Source of the DNA: Acidobacteriota bacterium
Lineage (GTDB): Bacteria > Acidobacteriota > Polarisedimenticolia > J045
Direction: 5' to 3'
Length of the DNA stretch: 32,898 nt
NCBI GenBank assembly: GCA_017994815.1
Contig: JAGOJY010000049.1
Span: 1-32,898, forward strand
Below are positions 27,708 through 32,898 of the stretch, one piece after another (position 1 is the stretch's first letter; each line of letters opens with the position of its first letter). The translations under genes were made by a program, and so were the position numbers. Below the pieces are notes generated by a model that had not been told where the DNA came from, made no database searches, and saw nothing but the letters and a program-made list of their open reading frames with translations.

Positions 27708-29557
27708 ACCCGGAGCCGGAGGCGGTAGATCGCCTGCGTGCGCGTGTAGAACTCGCGGTCGCTCGCGCCGTGCTCGGGCGGCCCAATGCCCGAGGCTTTC
27801 CACCCGCCGAACGGCGCCTCGGCGTCGGCGTCGGCCGTGCCGGCGTTGATCTTCAGAATCCCGGCCTGTGCCTCGTCGAGGAAGCGTTCGATCTTCGCCG
27901 GCGCGGAGGTGAAGATCGCCGCCACGAGGCCCTGCGGGACGGCGTTGTTCAGCGCCAGCGCCTCGTCGAGGTCGTCCGCCTGCTGAACGACCAGGAGCGG
28001 CCCGAACGTCTCATGCCGCACGATGTCGTCCTGCGGGTCGTCGCCGCGCACGGCCACGGGCGGGTGGTACGCCGGCAAGTCGGCGTCGCGGCCGCGGAAG
28101 AGGATCCCGGCGCGCGTCGCCGCCGCGGCGATCTCATCGCGCTTGTCGGCCGAGACCAGCGGGCCGACGATCGTTTGCGGGTCGAGCGGGTCGCCGCCTG
28201 GCAGTTCGGCTGTCGCCTGCCTCAGTTCGTCGACGAACCGGTCCGCGCCCGCGCGCTCGACGATCACGCGGCGGTTCGCGGTGCAGCGCTGGCCGGCGAA
28301 GCCGAAGGCGGCCTCGGCGACCCTCGCGGCGGCATCGCGCAGGTCGGCGTCGGTGCAGACGATCGCGGCGTTGTTGCCGCCGAGCTCCGCCTGCAGCGGC
28401 AGGAAGCGCCGCGCGCACAGCTCCTGGACGGCGCGCCCCGCGCCGGGCGAGCCGGTGAAGGCGACGGCGTTGATGTCCCCCCCTAAGAGCAGCGCCGTGG
28501 CCGAGGCGTCGGAAGCATCCAGGAGTTCGACGACCCCGTCCGGGCAGCCGGCGGCGCGCAGCAGTTCGTGCACGGCCGCCGCGGTCGCGCGGGCGCGCGG
28601 CGACGGCTTCCAGGTCACGGTGTTCCCGAACAGCAGGGCCGGAGCGATCTTGCCCACGGGAATCGCGACCGGGTTGTTCCAGGGTGTGATCGCCGCGACC
28701 ACGCCGAGCGGCTGGTGGCGGAACTCCGATTCCGGCCCGCAGCTGCCCTCGCGGGCGCCGCGGGCGTGCCGGATCGCGGCCTCGACCAACGCGCCGGTGC
28801 GCGCGAGCTCGACTGCCGCGTAGCGCAGGGGTTTGGCGACCTCGACCGCGATGCCGCGCGCCAACCCGGCGCTGTCGCGCTCGACGAGCGCGGCGAAGCG
28901 CCGCAGCATCTCGGCCCGGGCATCGAGCGGCGTCGCGCGCCAGCGGCGAAACGCCTCCCTCGCGCGGGCGCAGGCCGCGGCGAGGGTCGCGCGAGCGGCC
29001 GTCGCGGGCTCCTCGCCGCGCAAGAGCTGTTCCACGCTCGCGAACGCGATGCCGCGCTCGGCGAGGTAGCGGCGCGTCGCCGCGGCGTGGACCGGGTCGT
29101 CGCTCGCGACCGCGTCGCCCGCAACGCGGACCGCGAACCCCCGCTGGTAGGCGTCGAGTGCGGTCGCCCGCACACAGCCGTGCAGGTGGACGCCAGCCAC
29201 CCACAGCGCGTCGATGCCGAGCGAGGTCAGCAGGCGGTCCATCTCCGGCGCGGCGAACGCGCTGAAGGAGGTCTTGTGGACGACCGGCTCCGTCGCGAGC
29301 GGGGCGAGCGACGCCGGCGGCTCGTGCCCGGGCGTGCCCGCGACGCACAGCCATGTCCCGTCGCGCTTCCAGTGCGGCATCCGCCGGTCGTCGTCGGTGC
29401 GGATCGTGATGCAGACGTGGATGACCGGGATCCCGCGGGACCGGCAGCCCCGCAGCAGTGCCGCGGCGCGGCCGATCACGGCGCTCGCCGGCGGCTCGAG
29501 GGCGGGGGAGCGCAGGAAGTCGTGCTGCAGGTCGACCAGCACGAGCGCCGGCTTCAT
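27704..29557 (-). CDS. Isochorismatase-like hydrolase fused to aldehyde dehydrogenase
   Basis: This single 617-residue frame joins two enzymes. Residues 1-~165 are an isochorismatase-like cysteine hydrolase. VDLQHDF carries Asp9, VVHKTSFSAF carries Lys95 and GVHLHGCVRATALDA carries Cys128, the complete catalytic triad. From ~175 to the end runs an NAD(P)-dependent aldehyde dehydrogenase: TPWNNP, KPSP, VAFTGSPGAGRAVQ, Glu391 in ELGG, Cys425 in GQRC, and ETFGP. The Glu-to-Cys spacing of 34 matches canonical ALDHs. No stop or well-placed ribosome site separates the halves. The ATG overlaps the upstream dehydrogenase stop as ATGA. The two sites might process a nitrogenous precursor and then oxidise the aldehyde released, but the substrate is unknown and this is inference. 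Confidence 0.88.
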   Translation of the reverse strand: MKPALVLVDLQHDFLRSPALEPPASAVIGRAAALLRGCRSRGIPVIHVCITIRTDDDRRMPHWKRDGTWLCVAGTPGHEPPASLAPLATEPVVHKTSFSAFAAPEMDRLLTSLGIDALWVAGVHLHGCVRATALDAYQRGFAVRVAGDAVASDDPVHAAATRRYLAERGIAFASVEQLLRGEEPATAARATLAAACARAREAFRRWRATPLDARAEMLRRFAALVERDSAGLARGIAVEVAKPLRYAAVELARTGALVEAAIRHARGAREGSCGPESEFRHQPLGVVAAITPWNNPVAIPVGKIAPALLFGNTVTWKPSPRARATAAAVHELLRAAGCPDGVVELLDASDASATALLLGGDINAVAFTGSPGAGRAVQELCARRFLPLQAELGGNNAAIVCTDADLRDAAARVAEAAFGFAGQRCTANRRVIVERAGADRFVDELRQATAELPGGDPLDPQTIVGPLVSADKRDEIAAAATRAGILFRGRDADLPAYHPPVAVRGDDPQDDIVRHETFGPLLVVQQADDLDEALALNNAVPQGLVAAIFTSAPAKIERFLDEAQAGILKINAGTADADAEAPFGGWKASGIGPPEHGASDREFYTRTQAIYRLRLRV

Positions 29558-30693
29558 GCCACCTCGATTTCGTGCGCCAGCTCGCCCACGGCAGCGGCCG
29601 TCAACTCGCCGGCGAGCCGCGTGTCGGCCGCGCGCGTGCCCGGCTCGGCGATGTCCTCCGTGCGCCAGCCGTCGCGCCACACCGCGCGGACGGCGCACTC
29701 GACCAGCGCGGCCGCCCGCACCAGGCCGAAGCTCTCGCGCAAGAGCATCGCCAGCGAGAAGACCTGCCCGAACGGGTTTGCGCGACCGGTGCCCGCGAGG
29801 TCGTGCGCCGAGCCGTGGTTCGTCTGGTAGACGGCCGGGACGCCGTGGGCGAAGTTCCCCGAGCAGGCCAGCGCGCGCGAGCCGAGCAGCACGCCCGCGA
29901 GGTCGATCAGCATGTCGCCGAGCAGGTTCGACGTGACGAGGACATCGAACTCCTGCGCGTTCTGCACGAGCCGGTAGGCGGCGTAGTCGGCGTTGACGAC
30001 CTCCAGATCGATCCCGTGGCTGTTCACCGCCTCGCGCGCCACGTCGCGCCACAGCGCGCTGACCGTCGGGATACCGTGGTCCTTGAGCACGACCGCGAGC
30101 CGCCCGCGGCGGCGCGCCGCGAGCCGCGCTGCGGTCTCCACGATCCGCCGCACCTGGGGTTCCGAGTACGAGAACTCGTGGTGCGCGACGCGCCCGGTCC
30201 CGAACAGTGTCTCCTCGCGCCAGGCTCCCTGGTAGATGCCGGCCGCGTTCTCGCGTACCAAGAGGCAGTCCACCCCGCGCACGTGCTCCGGCTTCAGCCG
30301 GCCCGCGCCGGCCAGCTCGGGGAACGTCGACACCGGGCTGATCTTGCAGAACAGGTCGAAACGCCGCCGCAGGTCGTAGACGAAGCGGCCGCCGCCCGGC
30401 CCGGCCAGGATCGCGCCGCCGCGGGCGAAGATCTCCTCGCAGAACGCCACCACGCCGGGCGTCAGCGGCACGCCGTCGCATCGTTGCGCGGCGATGCCGA
30501 TCGGCCCGCCGAATCGCAGTTCGAAGCGCAGGGAACTCACCGACTCGACCGCCGAGAGGACGCGCAGCGCCGCCCGGACGACCTCGGGGCCCACGCCCTC
30601 GCCCTCCAGCACGCCGACGAGGTATCGTCCGTCGCGCGGCGCCGGCACGACCCGCCCCTCGATGCACTCGCTCCAGCTTTCGGTTGGCTGCAT
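29554..30693 (-). CDS. Isocitrate/isopropylmalate dehydrogenase-family enzyme
   Basis: The product has 379 residues, within family length. GVLEGEGVGPEVV is the N-terminal nucleotide/acid-site motif, and VRENAAGIYQG replaces the usual RExTxGxYxG. LKDHGIPTVSALWRD carries the active-site Lys region. VLVTSNLLGDMLIDLAGVLLGS carries the metal-binding Asp pair, and NHGSAHDLAGTGRANP is the cofactor loop (usually xxHGSAPDIAGxxxANP). Members oxidise beta-hydroxy acids with decarboxylation, so a malate-, isopropylmalate- or tartrate-like substrate is likely. Biosynthetic leuB is less likely, because leuC and leuD are absent and the neighbours are a hydrolase-ALDH fusion and an adenylating enzyme. It is the first gene of the operon. 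On its strand GATAAT (30725-30720) could be the -10, about 27 bases before the ATG. Confidence 0.88.
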   Translation of the reverse strand: MQPTESWSECIEGRVVPAPRDGRYLVGVLEGEGVGPEVVRAALRVLSAVESVSSLRFELRFGGPIGIAAQRCDGVPLTPGVVAFCEEIFARGGAILAGPGGGRFVYDLRRRFDLFCKISPVSTFPELAGAGRLKPEHVRGVDCLLVRENAAGIYQGAWREETLFGTGRVAHHEFSYSEPQVRRIVETAARLAARRRGRLAVVLKDHGIPTVSALWRDVAREAVNSHGIDLEVVNADYAAYRLVQNAQEFDVLVTSNLLGDMLIDLAGVLLGSRALACSGNFAHGVPAVYQTNHGSAHDLAGTGRANPFGQVFSLAMLLRESFGLVRAAALVECAVRAVWRDGWRTEDIAEPGTRAADTRLAGELTAAAVGELAHEIEVA

Positions 30694-30706
30694 GTCCCAC
30701 GTTCCC

Positions 30707-30737
30707 GCGATCGGCGGCGATTATCGCGGCCGATCGC
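30707..30737. promoter_or_regulatory. 31-bp near-perfect palindrome (candidate operator) between divergent genes
   Basis: Arms GCGATCGGC (30707-30715) and GCCGATCGC (30729-30737) flank a central palindrome GCGAT-T-ATCGC (30717-30727). All share one centre at 30722, so 14 of 15 base pairs are symmetric; only 30716/30728 mismatch. It covers the GATAAT -10 of the minus-strand operon and lies just upstream of the flippase gene, so one regulator could control both. Confidence 0.6.
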
Positions 30738-30750
30738 CCGGCGCGTCCAG

Positions 30751-30756
30751 TATCCT
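30751..30756 (+). promoter_or_regulatory. -10 element for a likely leaderless flippase transcript
   Basis: TATCCT ends 6 bases before the ATG at 30763, so transcription would start at or next to the start codon. No ribosome site is visible upstream, consistent with leaderless translation. No good -35 was found. Confidence 0.4.
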
Positions 30757-30762
30757 TTGCGG

Positions 30763-32205
30763 ATGCCGTCGCATGGCAGGAAGACGCTCGAGGGCACGGT
30801 GTTGGTGCTGCTCGGCGAGGCGCTGGTCCTGCCGACCGGCCTGGTCACGCTCGCCTTCCTGACGCGCTGGCTCGGCACCACGGGCTACGGACTGTTCACG
30901 CTGGCCTCGACGTTGGTCGTGTGGATCGAGTGGACGATCTGCTCGATCTTCGGCCGCGCGACGAACCGCTGCGTGGCCGAGGTCGAGGACTGGCGACCGG
31001 CGGCGGCGACGTCGCTGCGGCTGTTCGTGCTGGCCGGCGCGCTGGCGGCGGCGGCGCTGGTGCTGTTGGCGCGGCCGGTGGCGGGACTGCTCGGCGAGCC
31101 GGCGCTGGCCGGGCACCTGCGCGTGTTCGCGCTCGACATCCCGCTGTTCTGCGCGGCGCAGGCGCACCGCGACATCCTGGTCGGCCTCGGCGGGTACCGG
31201 CAGCGCGCGCTGTTGAGCGCGGTGCGCTGGCTGGTGCGCCTCGCGCTGCTCCTGGTCCTCGTCGGGCTGGGCCTGTCGGTGCGCGGGGCGATCTGGGCCT
31301 GCATCGGGACTTCGGCGGTCGAGCTCCTCGTCGCGCGCGGGCTGGTGGCGCCCCCGCTGTTCGCCCGCTCGGCGTACCGCGCACGGCGCGTCCTGTCGTA
31401 CGCCGCACCGCTGCTCGTCTACGCCGTCTGCCTGCGGCTGTTCAACCGGCTCGACCTCGTGGTGCTGAAGGCGCTCGGCGCGAGCGCAGCCGAGGCCGGC
31501 GAGTACGGCATGGCGCAGAACCTCTCGCTCGTGCCGGGGATCTTTACCATGACGTTCGCGCCGCTGCTGCAGTCCACGCTGGTCCGCATGCTGCGCGAGG
31601 GCCAGGTCGACGGCGCGCGGGTGATGACGCGCGATGCGCTGCGGGCCGGGCTGCTCCTGGTCCCGTTCGCGGCGATCGTCGCCGGGGGCGCGGCCGGGAT
31701 CGTGCGCTTCGTCTCGGGGGCGGAGTTCGCCGGCGCTGCCGCGCCGCTGCGCCTGTTGATCCTCGGCGCGCCGGGGCTGGTGCTCGTCGGCATCGCGGCG
31801 GCGATCCTCGTGGCGTGGGACCGGACGCGCTGGACGGTCGCCATCGCGGCGCCGCTCTCGCCGCTGGCGCTGGCCGGGCTGTGGGCCGCGGTCCCGCGCT
31901 GGGGCGGTGCGGGCGCGGCGCTCGTCACGGCCGCGTGCTCGTGGGTCGGCGCGGCGGGCGGCATGGCGGCGGCGCTGTCCGCCGCGCGCGCGACGCTGCC
32001 GGTGGCGACGATCGCGCGCGTGGCGCTGGTCAGCGTCGCGGCCTGCGCCGCCGCCGCGCTGTCGCCGGACGGCCCGTGGCTCCTGCCGTCTCTCGCGGCC
32101 GTCGCGGGCGGCGCGGTGCTGGCGCTGCTCGCGCTGGGCGAGTTCGACGCCCGCGAGCGCGCGGCCGCGTGGTCGGTGCTGACCTTCAGGATGCGTTCGA
32201 CGTAA
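30763..32205 (+). CDS. Polysaccharide/lipid flippase-type membrane transporter (MOP superfamily)
   Basis: This 480-residue protein is almost entirely hydrophobic, with about 12-14 TM helices. The N-terminus resembles Wzx-type proteins (GTVLVLLGEALVLPTGLVTLAFLTRWLGTTGYGLFTLASTLV), including the family-typical LGxxxYGxF turn. LDLVVLKALGASAAEAGEYGMAQNL matches the repeated second half. MOP-superfamily flippases move lipid-linked sugars or peptides across the inner membrane. It diverges from the dehydrogenase/hydrolase operon across a shared palindrome, so it may export or flip that pathway's product, but no glycosyltransferases are nearby. The ATG at 30763 has no ribosome site. Confidence 0.85.
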   Translation: MPSHGRKTLEGTVLVLLGEALVLPTGLVTLAFLTRWLGTTGYGLFTLASTLVVWIEWTICSIFGRATNRCVAEVEDWRPAAATSLRLFVLAGALAAAALVLLARPVAGLLGEPALAGHLRVFALDIPLFCAAQAHRDILVGLGGYRQRALLSAVRWLVRLALLLVLVGLGLSVRGAIWACIGTSAVELLVARGLVAPPLFARSAYRARRVLSYAAPLLVYAVCLRLFNRLDLVVLKALGASAAEAGEYGMAQNLSLVPGIFTMTFAPLLQSTLVRMLREGQVDGARVMTRDALRAGLLLVPFAAIVAGGAAGIVRFVSGAEFAGAAAPLRLLILGAPGLVLVGIAAAILVAWDRTRWTVAIAAPLSPLALAGLWAAVPRWGGAGAALVTAACSWVGAAGGMAAALSAARATLPVATIARVALVSVAACAAAALSPDGPWLLPSLAAVAGGAVLALLALGEFDARERAAAWSVLTFRMRST

Positions 32206-32230
32206 TCGTCCGCACCAGGCGCGCCTGCGC

Positions 32231-32236
32231 TAATGT
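32231..32236 (+). promoter_or_regulatory. -10 element for a likely leaderless secreted-protein transcript
   Basis: TAATGT ends 6 bases before the ATG at 32243, the same spacing as at the flippase gene. No ribosome site is present, so leaderless translation is likely. Confidence 0.4.
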
Positions 32237-32242
32237 GTCCGC

Positions 32243-32898
32243 ATGCGCCGGGGTGCACCGTTCACGCTGCTGGTCCCGCTCGCGCTGGTTTCGATCGCCG
32301 CGCGCGCGGCCGGTCCCGTCCCCGAGGGCGGCTTCTGGTACGTCCACGCGGGCGCGCCGGTGCGCCTCGCCCCGAGCCCGCGCTACGCGGCCGCGCTGGT
32401 CAGCGATGAGCTGGCCCGCCAGCTGCCGTTGCGGCCGCCCGCGGGCTGGGTGGTCGATCCGCGCGGCCAGCGGCAGGATCTCGCGGCCCGCGGCCTGAAC
32501 CTGTTCCGGTTGCCGCTCGCCGCCCCGGTCAAGGGGCTGGAGCCGAACACGACGCGCGGGAGCTGGACCGACGGCCTCGCCGCGGGGCTCGAGGCGGAGC
32601 CGGTGTTCGAGTGCGGCAACACGCTGGCCGTACCGCTGGACGAGGTGCTGGTGGCGTTTGCACCCGGCACGACGCCGCTGCAGGCGCGCCGCGCCATCCG
32701 CGGCCAAAGGGGCCGGCTCGGGATCCGCCAGGTGCGGCGGCTGCGGGGCGCCACGTTCCTCGTCACGATCGAGCGCGCCGCCGCCGGACGGGCACTGGAA
32801 TCCAGCCGCACGCTGGCCGCCCTTCCGCGCGTGCTCTGGGCCGAGCCGAACTTCGCGCGGATCGTGCTGGAAACGCCGGCCGAGGTGCCGCCTTTGGC
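32243..32898 (+). CDS. Secreted protein, probable subtilase (S8) prodomain (3' truncated)
   Basis: The frame is open to the right edge (at least 218 residues). A signal peptide (MRRGAPFTLLVPLALVSIAARA) is followed by an unrecognised ~110-residue region. Then comes LAVPLDEVLVAFAPGTTPLQARRAI and VLWAEPNFARIV, resembling the I9-like prodomain of subtilisin-type peptidases, which usually ends in a YxEPN-type strand. The catalytic domain would lie beyond the window, so peptidase activity is unproven. A nearby -10 six bases before the ATG suggests a leaderless message. Confidence 0.6.
   Translation, partial: MRRGAPFTLLVPLALVSIAARAAGPVPEGGFWYVHAGAPVRLAPSPRYAAALVSDELARQLPLRPPAGWVVDPRGQRQDLAARGLNLFRLPLAAPVKGLEPNTTRGSWTDGLAAGLEAEPVFECGNTLAVPLDEVLVAFAPGTTPLQARRAIRGQRGRLGIRQVRRLRGATFLVTIERAAAGRALESSRTLAALPRVLWAEPNFARIVLETPAEVPPL

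Noticed and set aside
26181..27803. Adenylating enzyme starting at the ATG at 27803
   Set aside because: That would overlap the upstream aldehyde dehydrogenase by 100 bases with an Arg-rich, family-unlike N-terminus. A start at or after 27707 fits better.
29458..30762. Upstream in-frame extension of the flippase frame
   Set aside because: It runs antisense to the dehydrogenase operon and lacks membrane character; the transporter starts at 30763.

Overview
This is a GC-rich (about 70%) bacterial chromosome segment. Signal peptides, outer-membrane barrels, a heavy-metal RND efflux system, a Bat (aerotolerance-type) locus and large secreted mosaic proteins point to a Gram-negative, probably Acidobacteriota (Thermoanaerobaculia-like) or Myxococcota-like organism. 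This assignment is inference from gene content. No rRNA, tRNA, CRISPR array or transposase gene was seen.

Region 1 (3-10927, all +). A 5'-truncated secreted beta-helix/choice-of-anchor protein overlaps a small exported protein. A LolA-like periplasmic protein, a CusB-type adaptor and a CusA-type pump follow. A hairpin then separates the pump from an outer-membrane barrel protein. The tight spacing suggests one transcript for envelope and metal-export functions.

Region 2 (10928-11197). A noncoding gap between convergent genes holds a compound hairpin and one copy of a 43-bp dispersed repeat.

Region 3 (11198-19340, all -). A Bat-type locus reads moxR, DUF58, a DUF4381-like membrane protein, batA, a batB-batC fusion, batD and batE. 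Most junctions are stop/start overlaps, so it looks like one translationally coupled operon for a membrane-anchored MoxR-VWA system.

Region 4 (19341-24035). A divergent promoter region precedes a large secreted zinc metalloprotease (+). About 370 bp of REP-like palindromes follow, including the second, inverted copy of the 43-bp repeat.

Region 5 (24036-26180, -). A DUF222/13E12-like HNH protein stands alone. It has an AT-rich, near-consensus promoter quite unlike its surroundings, with several hairpins upstream.

Region 6 (26181-32205). A three-gene minus-strand operon encodes an isopropylmalate/isocitrate-dehydrogenase-like enzyme, an isochorismatase-aldehyde dehydrogenase fusion and a PaaK-like adenylating enzyme. 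It diverges from a polysaccharide flippase-type transporter across a 31-bp near-perfect palindrome. This is the best candidate here for an undescribed small-molecule pathway. A truncated secreted protein with a subtilase-prodomain-like segment runs off the right edge.
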